Below are positions 1-7,491 of a DNA stretch of 7,491 nucleotides, piece after piece. The notes under the pieces are model-generated. The model ran no database searches and was not told the DNA's origin. It worked only from the letters and a program-made list of their open reading frames with translations. The translations under genes and the position numbers were made by a program. Numbering within the stretch: position 1 is the stretch's first letter; the number at the start of each line of letters is the position of its first letter. This stretch comes from Rhodospirillaceae bacterium. GTDB taxonomy: Bacteria > Pseudomonadota > Alphaproteobacteria > Rhodospirillales_A > Casp-alpha2. The stretch is taken from the NCBI GenBank assembly GCA_003488105.1, contig DNMS01000159.1, positions 1-7,491 on the forward strand. Direction: 5' to 3'.

Positions 1-65
1 TTCTCCACCTGCATGATGACGTCGCCGATGACGCGTCCGGTGGATGTCTGGGGGCCGTCCGGCAT
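1..65 (-). CDS. ABC transporter ATP-binding protein, LIV type (N-terminal fragment, runs off the window)
   Basis: Only the first 21 codons are present. The start is ATG at 65-63, preceded by AGGAA at 75-71 with a 5-nt spacer, which supports this start over the internal ATG at 14-12, which has no such site. The readable peptide ends GRVIGDVIMQVE. A short leader followed by 'MQVE' is how many LivG-like ATPases begin, just before the first strand and the Walker A loop, but no Walker motif is inside the window. The gene starts 37 bp after the stop of the acyl-CoA synthetase on the same strand, so the two are probably co-transcribed. LIV-type ABC genes next to an AMP-dependent synthetase are a common arrangement in Alphaproteobacteria and Betaproteobacteria (recalled, not checked). 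That the frame is coding is fairly safe; the ABC identity rests on context plus a few residues. Confidence 0.5.
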   Translation of the reverse strand, partial: MPDGPQTSTGRVIGDVIMQVE

Positions 66-102
66 TCAGGTTCCTTTCGCTCCTATGCGCCGCGGGTGCC
101 GC

Positions 103-2064
103 TCATGCCGCCGCCTGTGCCGCGCCGGGTGGGATCACCTTGGCGTCGCGGATTTTCAGATCGGCGTGGATGGTGTCCGTGCGGCCGTCTTCGAAGGTCA
201 CGGTCGCCGTGACCTCGCAATGGTCCTGGTCCGAATAAAGGGCGGCGATCAGGTCGCCGTAGCGTTCGGTGATGACACTGCGCCGAACCTTGCGGGTGCG
301 CGTCAACTCGCCGTCGTCGGCGTCCAGTTCCTTGTGCAGGATCAGGAACCGCTTGATCTGCGACCCCGCCAGCTTGTCGTCCTGGGCCAGATCGGCGTTG
401 ACCTTGTCGACACAGTCGGCGACCAGTTCCAGAACCTCGGGCCGGCCGGCCAGATCCGTATAGCCCGTATAGGCGAGACCCCGGCGTTCGGCCCAGTTGC
501 CGACCGCTTCCAGATCCATGTTGATGAACGCCGCGACATAGTCCCGCCCATCGCCGAAGGTCACGGCTTCGGATACGAAGGGGAAGAATTTAAGTTTGTT
601 TTCCAGGTACTTGGGTGCGAACAGCGTGCCGTCCGTCAGCCTGCCCACGTCCTTGGCCCGGTCGATGATCTTAAGATGTCCGTCGGCGTCCAGGAACCCG
701 GCGTCGCCGGTATGGACCCAGCCGTCGGCGGTCTTGGTCTCGGCGGTGGCATCGTCGTCCTTGTAATAGGCGTGGAACACGCCGGGGCTCTTGAACAGGA
801 CCTCGCCCGTATCGGCGATGCGGATATCGACCCCCGGGGCCGGCACGCCCACGGAATCGGAGCGGATGTCGCCGTTGGGCTGAATGGTGATGAACACCGA
901 GGCCTCGGTCGAGCCGTACAGCTGTTTCAGGTTCAGGCCGAGCGAGCGGTAGAAATCGAAGATGTCGGGGCCGATGGCCTCACCCGCCGTATAGCCCAGC
1001 CGCATGCGCGTCAGGCCCAGAACGTTCTTGAGCGGCCCATAGACCAGGAATTCACCCAGCCGGTATTTCACGCGGTCCGCGAAAGGGACCGGCTTGCCGT
1101 CCAGGATGTCGCGCCCGACCCGGCTGGCCAGGTCCATGAAATAATGGAACATGCGCTGTTTCCAGGGGGCCGCGTCCTCGATCCGGATCATCACCGTGGT
1201 CAGGATGTTTTCGAAGATGCGCGGCGGCGCGAAGAAATAGGTCGGGCCGATTTCACGCAGATCCTGCAGCACCGTTTCGGCACTTTCCGGACAGGCGACG
1301 CAGAACCCGTGGGTGAAGGCCTGGGCGACCGAGAAAATATGGTCGCCGACCCAGGCCATGGGCAGATAGGCCAGCATTTCGTCGTCATCCGTCAGGCCTT
1401 CCCAGTCGGCGGCGTTGCGCGCCGTCTCGATCAGGTTGTCGGCGCTCAGCATGACGCCCTTGGGCCGTCCCGTGGTGCCCGAGGTATAGACCATGATGGC
1501 CAGATCCCCGCCGGCGCCCTTGGCGACCTCGCCGTCGTAGAAGCCGGGAGTGGCCGCGTCGAAGGCGCGGCCCTTTGCCTGGACGTCGGCGTAGAGATGG
1601 AGAAAATCCTGCGTGTAATGACGCATGCCGCGGGGGAAATGATAGATGATCGTTTCCAACAGCGGCAGGCGGTCCTTGATCTCCAGCAGCTTGTCGACCT
1701 GCTCCTGGTTCTCGACCACGGCGAAACGGCATTCCGCATGCGCCAGCACGTACTGCATCTCGTCGGCGACGGAATCCTGATAGATCGGCACCGGCACGCC
1801 GCCCACGGCCTGGGCCGCCGGCATGGACCAGTACAGATGGGGCCGGTTGTCGCCGATGATGGCCAACCGGTCGCCCCGCTTGAATCCCAATGCTGCCAGA
1901 CCGCAGGCGAGTGCGCGGACCTCGTCGGCGACCTCGGACCATGTCCAGGTCTGCCAGATCCCGTAATCTTTTTCGCGGCTTGCGGGTTTGCCCCCCCGGA
2001 TGCGCGCGTTCGCGGCCAACAGTTTGGGAAAAGTGTCTAGGCCCGCCGCATGATCGCCGGACAT
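103..2064 (-). CDS. AMP-dependent long-chain-type acyl-CoA synthetase (AMP-binding protein)
   Basis: A complete 653-aa member of the ANL adenylate-forming family. It should activate a carboxylic acid with ATP to an acyl-adenylate and then to acyl-CoA, in the cytoplasm or at the membrane face. Motifs in order: the phosphate-binding loop YTSGTTGRPKG at residues 193-203; the adenine-binding YGSTEA at 383-388; GWVHTGD at 448-454 with the ribose-binding Asp; the hinge region IDRAKDVGRLTDGT at about 467-480; and TRTRKVRR at 588-595, where Lys592 is the likely adenylation lysine. The length and the IDRAKDVGRLTDGT pattern fit the FAA1/long-chain branch rather than short acetyl-CoA synthetases. About 40 residues follow the A10 motif, a beta-looking tail (TATVTFEDGRTD...). 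The start at 2064 follows an AGGGAG-like site (about 2075-2070) at good spacing. No signal peptide or membrane segment is visible. The gene sits upstream of a probable LIV-type ABC gene, which suggests activation of an imported acid. The exact substrate cannot be read from the sequence. Confidence 0.93.
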   Translation of the reverse strand: MSGDHAAGLDTFPKLLAANARIRGGKPASREKDYGIWQTWTWSEVADEVRALACGLAALGFKRGDRLAIIGDNRPHLYWSMPAAQAVGGVPVPIYQDSVADEMQYVLAHAECRFAVVENQEQVDKLLEIKDRLPLLETIIYHFPRGMRHYTQDFLHLYADVQAKGRAFDAATPGFYDGEVAKGAGGDLAIMVYTSGTTGRPKGVMLSADNLIETARNAADWEGLTDDDEMLAYLPMAWVGDHIFSVAQAFTHGFCVACPESAETVLQDLREIGPTYFFAPPRIFENILTTVMIRIEDAAPWKQRMFHYFMDLASRVGRDILDGKPVPFADRVKYRLGEFLVYGPLKNVLGLTRMRLGYTAGEAIGPDIFDFYRSLGLNLKQLYGSTEASVFITIQPNGDIRSDSVGVPAPGVDIRIADTGEVLFKSPGVFHAYYKDDDATAETKTADGWVHTGDAGFLDADGHLKIIDRAKDVGRLTDGTLFAPKYLENKLKFFPFVSEAVTFGDGRDYVAAFINMDLEAVGNWAERRGLAYTGYTDLAGRPEVLELVADCVDKVNADLAQDDKLAGSQIKRFLILHKELDADDGELTRTRKVRRSVITERYGDLIAALYSDQDHCEVTATVTFEDGRTDTIHADLKIRDAKVIPPGAAQAAA

Positions 2065-2232
2065 CGATGTCTCCCTGTAAATCCTCAGCCTTCTTAAGTC
2101 AGATGTGCTTTAGGATTTTTTTATGGTCGACGCCTCTTGTCGAGCGCTATGGGGAAATAGGATGCAGATTGCCCCGAAAGACGCAAGCCGAAATGTCCCG
2201 GCACCGAACAGGCATGTATGAGTTTTCGCAGT

Positions 2233-2245
2233 TGACGCTACGTCA
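2233..2245. repeat. Short palindrome TGACG-N3-CGTCA upstream of the synthetase gene
   Basis: A perfect 5-bp inverted repeat with a 3-bp centre, about 170 bp upstream of the synthetase start codon. The size and symmetry would suit a dimeric regulator such as a GntR- or TetR-family protein, which often control acyl-CoA metabolism genes. A repeat this short also occurs by chance several times in 7 kb, so a role as operator is only a possibility. Confidence 0.2.
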
Positions 2246-2269
2246 TCTTACGGTCCGACGGGGCCGATG

Positions 2270-2287
2270 CGGGGACAATCATCCCCG
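2270..2287. repeat. Inverted repeat CGGGGA-N6-TCCCCG
   Basis: A 6-bp perfect inverted repeat around the 6-nt loop CAATCA. As RNA it would form a small GC-rich hairpin on either strand. It lies in the middle of the acnB-to-synthetase gap, more than 200 bp upstream of the synthetase start, with no T-run after it on either strand, so it is not a standard intrinsic terminator. It could be an operator, an RNA structure in a long 3' or 5' untranslated region, or chance. Confidence 0.3.
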
Positions 2288-2380
2288 TTGATGCCGTGCA
2301 GATCATCGCATGCAATGGATATGAAGAAAGGGGAGGTGCCGCTGCGCTTAGCGCGCCGGCGGCAGCGCCGAATTCAGGGA

Positions 2381-2429
2381 GCGCCGGGTGAGATGCGTTT
2401 CAGGACGTCGACGCATCTCACCGGGGCGC
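2381..2429 (-). terminator. Strong stem-loop 53 nt after the acnB stop; candidate transcript end structure
   Basis: The arms pair perfectly over 12 bp (2387-2398 with 2411-2422, GGTGAGATGCGT against ACGCATCTCACC). After a small 1x2 internal loop, a further 5 bp pair (2381-2385 with 2425-2429, GCGCC/GGCGC). The loop is 12 nt (2399-2410). A 12-bp perfect stem with a short loop is very unlikely by chance in a window this size. Its place just downstream of acnB fits a transcript-end structure for that gene. There is no T-run after the stem on the minus strand, so it may instead be a 3'-end stabiliser or processing site, or a dispersed palindromic repeat. The structure is clear; the terminator role is inferred. 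Confidence 0.45.
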
Positions 2430-2482
2430 AAGCTCCCATTCTAATTCTCGGCCAATAACGGTGCCGCGAACCCGATCGATAT

Positions 2483-5248
2483 TTACGCCAGCGGCGGCGT
2501 GAACTTGGTCAGGTTGATGCCATCCACCGCGGACTTGTACTCGTCAACGCTGGGTGTCCGCCCGAGGATCGTCGACAACACCACGACCGGGGTCGACGCC
2601 AGCAGCGATTCCCCTTTCTTTTCGTCGGAGTCCGCCACGACCCGGCCCTGGAACAGGCGGGTCGACGTCGCCATGACCGTATCGCCCTTTTCCGCTTTTT
2701 CCTGGTTGCCCATGCAAAGGTTGCACCCGGGACGCTCCAGATAAAGGGTGTTCTCGTAAGCTTTACGCGCCTCGGTCTTGGGGGACGTGTCGTCGAACTC
2801 GAACCCGGCGTATTTTTGCAGGATTTCCCAGTCGCCTTCCGCCTTCAGCTCATCAACGATGTTGTAGGTCGGCGGGGCGACAACCAGGGGGGCGTTGAAC
2901 TCGATCTTGCCGTTGGCCTTTTCCAGGTTCCGGAACATCTGCGCGACGATGTTCAGGTCACCCTTGTGCACCATGCAGGAACCGACGAAGCCCAAATCGA
3001 CTTTCTTGTTGCCGCCGTAATAGGAAATCGGGCGGATGGTGTCGTGGGTATAGCGTTTCGCCACGTCGATATTGTTGACGTCGGGGTCGGCGATCATCGG
3101 CTCGTTGATCTGATCCAGGTCGACGACGACTTCCGCATGGTATTTGGCGTTGTCGTCCGGGCGCAGCGCGGGCTGCTCTCCGGATCTGATTTGCGCGATG
3201 CGTTTGTCCGCCTTGTCGATCAGCCCTTGAAGCATCCCTGACGGGATTTCCATGCCCTTGTCGATCATGATCTGGATGCGGGACTTGGCGATTTCCAGGG
3301 ACTCGATCAGGGTTTCATCATTGGAAATACAGATCGACGCCTTGGCCTTCATCTCAGCGGTCCAGTCGGTGAAGGTGAAGGCCTGGTCCGCCAGCAGCGT
3401 GCCGATGTGCACTTCGATGATCCGGCCCTGGAATACGTTTTCCCCGTCGAACTGGGCCAGCATCTGGGCCTGGGTCGCGTGGACCACGTCCCGGAAATCC
3501 ATGTGGTCGGCCATCTTGCCTTTGAAGGTCACTTTAACGGATTCAGGAACGGTGATGTTCGCCATGCCCAAGGCCAGCGCCAGCGCAACGGTGCCTGAGT
3601 CGGCCCCAAAGGCGACGCCTTTGGACATCCGGGTGTGCGAATCCCCGCCGATGATGATCGCCCGATCATCGATGGTGATGTCGTTCAGAACCTTATGGAT
3701 GACGTCCGTCATGGCCGGGTAGACGCCTTTCGGGTCGCGGCCGGTGACCAGCCCGAACTTGTTCATGAAGGCCATGAGCTTGGGCGTATTGGCCTGCGCT
3801 TTGTTGTCCCACACGGAAGCCGTGTGACAGCCGGACTGGTAGGCGCCGTCCAGAATCGGGGAGATCACGGTCGCGGCCATGGCCTCCAGCTCCTGGACGG
3901 TCATCGGGCCGGTCGTGTCTTGCGATCCGACGATGTTGACCTTCACCATGGCGTCGGAACCGGCGTGCAGAACGGTTCCTTCCGGAACGCCCACGGCATT
4001 GTTGTTGAAGATTTTCTCGACCGCGGTCAGGCCCTGGCCCGGGTGGGAAACCACCTTGGCGGGCGCGAACACCGGTTTCGGATCCACGCCCAGGGTTTCG
4101 GCGGCGAAGATCTGGAGTTTCTTGCCGAAGTCGATGGCATAGGAGCCGCCGGCCTTCATGAACTCAATCGATTGCGGCGAGAAGGCCTTCGAAACGTCGG
4201 CCAGTTCTTCGGTGCCGTCTTCGTTCAGGAGCTTCTTGGCTTTCGTATCGATGGTCAGGGTCGTGCCCGTGGCGACGGAGTATTTTTCCTCCAGCACGGG
4301 GCTGCCGTCGTTGTTGATGATGGCATTGCCGTCCGAGTCCACTTTCTTGACCCAGTTCTTAAGGTCCACGCCGATGCCGCCGGTGACGCCCACCGTGGTC
4401 TGGAAGATCGGCGAAATACCGTTGGTGCCGGCGACGATCGGCGCGATGTTGACGAACGGCACGTAGGGGCTGGCCTGCTCGCCCATCCAGAGTGCCACGT
4501 TATTGATCCCGGACATGCGCGACGAGCCGACGCCCATGGTGCCTTTCTCGGCGATCAGCATCAGGCGCTTGCCGGGATGCTGGAGCTTCAGCGCCTGGAT
4601 CTCTTTCTGGGCTTTTTCCGTGATGAAGCTCTTGCCGTGAAGTTCCCGGTCGGCGCGGGAATGCGCCTCGGCGCCCGGGGACATCAGGTCGGTGGAGATA
4701 TCGCCTTCCGCCGCGACGTAGGTCACGACGTCGATTTTGTCCTCAATCTCCGGCAACTTGGTGAAGAATTCGGCATCGGCGTAACTTTGCAGGATATCCT
4801 TGGCAACCGGGTTTCCGGCCTTGTAGGCCGCTTGCAGGCGGTCCGTGTCCGCGTCGTACAGGAAAACCTGCGTTTTCAGAACGTCGGCCGCGGCCTTGGC
4901 GATGTCGGCATCGTCGCCCAGCGCCAAATCCAGCAATACCTCGACCGACGGCCCGCCCTTCATGTGCGAAAGAAGCTCGAACGCGAAGTCCTGCGTGATC
5001 TCCTTGACGTCGGCCTGGCCGAGAATGATCTCTTTCAGGAAGGCCGCCTTGACGCCGGCAGCGCTCGTCGTTCCCGGCAACGTGTTGTAAATAAAGAACT
5101 TCAGCGAGTCTTCCCGATGCGCGTTCCCGATGTCCTTGATCTGCGCGATCAGTTCTTTGACAAGCGCGCTGTCTTCGATCGGTTTCGGATGCAAATCCTG
5201 CTTTTTACGTTCTGCGATTTCGGCCAAATAATCCGTGTACAAGCTCAT
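2483..5248 (-). CDS. acnB: Aconitate hydratase B (bifunctional aconitase / 2-methylisocitrate dehydratase), long form
   Basis: A complete 921-aa cytoplasmic [4Fe-4S] enzyme that interconverts citrate and isocitrate through cis-aconitate. AcnB enzymes also hydrate 2-methyl-cis-aconitate in propionate breakdown. The domain order is the AcnB one, opposite to AcnA: a helical HEAT-like N-terminal domain (about 1-165, ending SYADAEFF), then the swivel domain with GSSR at 241-244, then the catalytic core starting near GSQDTTGPMT (441-450). The core has CHTA at 474-477, GGDSHTR at 534-540, cluster cysteine Cys758 (VGSCMV), Cys842 and Cys845 (PGCNLCMGNQ), and TSTR at 861-864. All three cluster ligands are present, so the enzyme should be active. 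It is 56 residues longer than E. coli AcnB (865 aa), with extra sequence around 300-360 and 815-837. The N-terminus (YTDYLAEIAERKKQDLHPKP) resembles Bacteroidetes AcnB as I remember it. The start at 5248 has GGAG five bases upstream. Sampled rows have about 58-60% GC, lower than both flanking genes, which fits horizontal transfer (inference). Confidence 0.96.
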   Translation of the reverse strand: MSLYTDYLAEIAERKKQDLHPKPIEDSALVKELIAQIKDIGNAHREDSLKFFIYNTLPGTTSAAGVKAAFLKEIILGQADVKEITQDFAFELLSHMKGGPSVEVLLDLALGDDADIAKAAADVLKTQVFLYDADTDRLQAAYKAGNPVAKDILQSYADAEFFTKLPEIEDKIDVVTYVAAEGDISTDLMSPGAEAHSRADRELHGKSFITEKAQKEIQALKLQHPGKRLMLIAEKGTMGVGSSRMSGINNVALWMGEQASPYVPFVNIAPIVAGTNGISPIFQTTVGVTGGIGVDLKNWVKKVDSDGNAIINNDGSPVLEEKYSVATGTTLTIDTKAKKLLNEDGTEELADVSKAFSPQSIEFMKAGGSYAIDFGKKLQIFAAETLGVDPKPVFAPAKVVSHPGQGLTAVEKIFNNNAVGVPEGTVLHAGSDAMVKVNIVGSQDTTGPMTVQELEAMAATVISPILDGAYQSGCHTASVWDNKAQANTPKLMAFMNKFGLVTGRDPKGVYPAMTDVIHKVLNDITIDDRAIIIGGDSHTRMSKGVAFGADSGTVALALALGMANITVPESVKVTFKGKMADHMDFRDVVHATQAQMLAQFDGENVFQGRIIEVHIGTLLADQAFTFTDWTAEMKAKASICISNDETLIESLEIAKSRIQIMIDKGMEIPSGMLQGLIDKADKRIAQIRSGEQPALRPDDNAKYHAEVVVDLDQINEPMIADPDVNNIDVAKRYTHDTIRPISYYGGNKKVDLGFVGSCMVHKGDLNIVAQMFRNLEKANGKIEFNAPLVVAPPTYNIVDELKAEGDWEILQKYAGFEFDDTSPKTEARKAYENTLYLERPGCNLCMGNQEKAEKGDTVMATSTRLFQGRVVADSDEKKGESLLASTPVVVLSTILGRTPSVDEYKSAVDGINLTKFTPPLA

Positions 5249-5328
5249 GATTGCTCCGCGATCCTGGGTGTTCTCGACAAATCAACGGCGGATCGGGTGG
5301 ACGATCACGCCGAAAAGACGCCGGGGAT

Positions 5329-5357
5329 GGTTTAGTTTAGCCTAGTTCGGCTTGCAA
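5329..5357 (-). promoter_or_regulatory. Weak candidate promoter for acnB
   Basis: On the minus strand, TTGCAA (5357-5352) is followed after 17 bp by TAAACC (5334-5329). It is roughly 80 bp upstream of the acnB start codon and in the most A/T-rich part of the region. The -10 match is poor, and TTGCAA is its own complement, so this is only the best candidate seen. Confidence 0.2.
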
Positions 5358-5518
5358 GGTGAATCCAATCGCTTGATATGCTAGGGTTTAGCCCGGTTTC
5401 ATTCCGAATAAGCGGCCATGCCGGGATCAGACGAAAACAGAGCGATTGGCCTGGAAAATCCTCCTTATCGCTCCGCTTGGGTGATTAAACGTAAACGCCA
5501 ATAGAAACCTTCACCGCA

Positions 5519-5568
5519 GAGGGCTCCTGATAAGGGGCTCGGATTTGCCCTCCGCCCTTGCGTGGGCG
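5519..5568 (+). repeat. GC-rich structured segment in the acnA upstream region
   Basis: Two neighbouring inverted repeats: GAGGGC (5519-5524) with GCCCTC (5547-5552), loop 22 nt, and directly after it CGCCC (5553-5557) with GGGCG (5564-5568), loop 6 nt. Both lie upstream of the candidate acnA promoter, so they would not be in its mRNA if that promoter is used. They could be part of a dispersed intergenic palindromic repeat family or a regulator site. The stems are short and the role is unknown. Confidence 0.3.
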
Positions 5569-5590
5569 TGAAGAGTTGTCCGCTTCCTGG

Positions 5591-5619
5591 TTGACCTGAC
5601 CCACGGCGCACCATAGCTA
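5591..5619 (+). promoter_or_regulatory. Candidate sigma-70-type promoter for acnA
   Basis: TTGACC at 5591-5596 is a good -35 match. A 17-bp spacer leads to TAGCTA at 5614-5619, a weak -10. TATAGA at 5618-5623 looks better but would need a 21-bp spacer. Transcription would start near 5626, giving a leader of about 67 nt before the acnA start codon. The position is sensible; the -10 is uncertain. Confidence 0.35.
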
Positions 5620-5653
5620 TAGACAGAAGGGGGATTAGTGCTAAGTCCAGCAT

Positions 5654-5668
5654 GCGCATATCATGCGC
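5654..5668 (+). repeat. Small inverted repeat in the acnA leader
   Basis: GCGCAT (5654-5659) and ATGCGC (5663-5668) are perfect inverted copies around ATC, so the leader RNA could form a 6-bp hairpin. It ends 11 nt before the GGAGG ribosome-binding site. It also contains an in-frame ATG at 5663 that I do not favour as the acnA start. It may influence translation or be a regulator site. Confidence 0.3.
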
Positions 5669-5679
5669 GAGCGCCAAGC

Positions 5680-5684
5680 GGAGG
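5680..5684 (+). promoter_or_regulatory. Ribosome-binding site GGAGG of acnA
   Basis: GGAGG lies 8 nt before the ATG at 5693. This decides the start of acnA: the upstream in-frame ATG at 5663 has no comparable site and would add ten residues ([10 protein letters not shown]) not typical of the AcnA N-terminus. Confidence 0.8.
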
Positions 5685-5692
5685 TTCCCCAT

Positions 5693-7491
<1,799 letters not shown>

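Larger units (their letters stand above)
2065..2482. other. Intergenic region between acnB and the acyl-CoA synthetase gene
   Basis: This 418-bp gap separates two minus-strand genes, so it should carry the end of the acnB transcript and the promoter and leader of the synthetase operon. I see a strong stem-loop near acnB (2381-2429), a 6-bp inverted repeat with a 6-nt loop (2270-2287), a 13-bp palindrome TGACG-cta-CGTCA (2233-2245), and an A/T-rich stretch with seven consecutive T on the plus strand (about 2116-2122) near the synthetase start. No minus-strand promoter is convincing by eye. Short open frames here (for example 2267-2458 plus) lack a ribosome-binding site and resemble nothing, so I do not call a gene. 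Confidence 0.7.
5249..5692. other. Divergent intergenic region between acnB and acnA
   Basis: These 444 bp separate two aconitase genes transcribed away from each other, so both promoters should lie here. The acnB side (about 5329-5400) is comparatively A/T-rich and repeats TTTAG at 5331, 5336 and 5387; the 8-mer GTTTAGCC occurs at 5335-5342 and 5386-5393. The acnA side holds GC-rich inverted repeats (5519-5568), a TTGACC-based promoter candidate (5591-5619) and a small hairpin just before the acnA ribosome-binding site. I see no clear Fur, Irr, RirA or IscR consensus site by eye. No gene is supported; the minus-strand frame at 5465-5932 is mostly antisense to acnA. Confidence 0.75.

Noticed and set aside
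13..2040. 675-aa open frame on the plus strand covering the synthetase gene
   Set aside because: It is antisense to a complete synthetase with all family motifs. GC-rich codon use leaves few stops on the opposite strand, and the translation shows no recognisable domain.
2081..2122. Possible plus-strand intrinsic terminator: AATCCT paired with AGGATT before a run of seven T
   Set aside because: The loop would be about 25 nt with a stem of only 6-7 bp, and no plus-strand gene ends here. It lies in the leader region of the minus-strand synthetase gene.
2267..2458. 63-aa plus-strand frame in the acnB-to-synthetase gap
   Set aside because: There is no ribosome-binding site, it crosses the strong stem-loop at 2381-2429, and the Arg-rich translation resembles no known small protein.
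3635..5335. 566-aa open frame on the plus strand opposite acnB
   Set aside because: It is antisense to well-conserved AcnB sequence, begins inside it, and gives a His/Arg/Asp/Gly-rich low-information protein typical of a shadow frame.
5365..5449. 8-bp inverted repeat CCAATCGC (5365-5372) with GCGATTGG (5442-5449)
   Set aside because: The arms are 69 bp apart, and about one such 8-bp match is expected by chance in an intergenic region of this length.

Overview
The window looks like chromosomal DNA from a GC-rich alphaproteobacterium, possibly of the Rhodospirillales. The reasons are the AcnA sequence, the strong G/C third-position bias of the two outer genes, and an AMP-dependent acyl-CoA synthetase lying directly upstream of what appears to be a branched-chain-type (LIV) ABC transporter gene. 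The taxonomy is an inference from protein appearance; no search was run.

Layout, left to right. (1) Positions 1-65, minus strand: the first 21 codons of a gene that leaves the window, probably a LIV-type ABC ATPase. (2) Positions 103-2064, minus: a complete 653-aa long-chain-type acyl-CoA synthetase, 37 bp upstream of the ABC gene and evidently in its operon. (3) Positions 2065-2482: a non-coding gap with a strong stem-loop at 2381-2429 and smaller inverted repeats. (4) Positions 2483-5248, minus: a complete 921-aa aconitase B (AcnB). It is clearly longer than the 865-aa enterobacterial enzyme and resembles the long form I associate with Bacteroidetes. (5) Positions 5249-5692: a 444-bp divergent intergenic region that should hold the promoters of both aconitase genes. 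(6) Positions 5693-7491, plus: the first 599 codons of aconitase A (AcnA), cut by the window end. It has no stop inside the window.

Functionally this is mostly central metabolism. Two non-orthologous aconitases, AcnA and AcnB, sit head to head. Both interconvert citrate and isocitrate with a [4Fe-4S] cluster, and AcnB-type enzymes can also act as 2-methylisocitrate dehydratase in propionate breakdown. The synthetase/ABC pair looks like an uptake-and-activation module for a carboxylic acid. The most notable point is the foreign-looking long AcnB beside a typical alphaproteobacterial AcnA. I see no CRISPR array, insertion sequence, tRNA, rRNA, phage gene or defence system, and no convincing undescribed system. 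The long open frames antisense to all three large genes are composition shadows.
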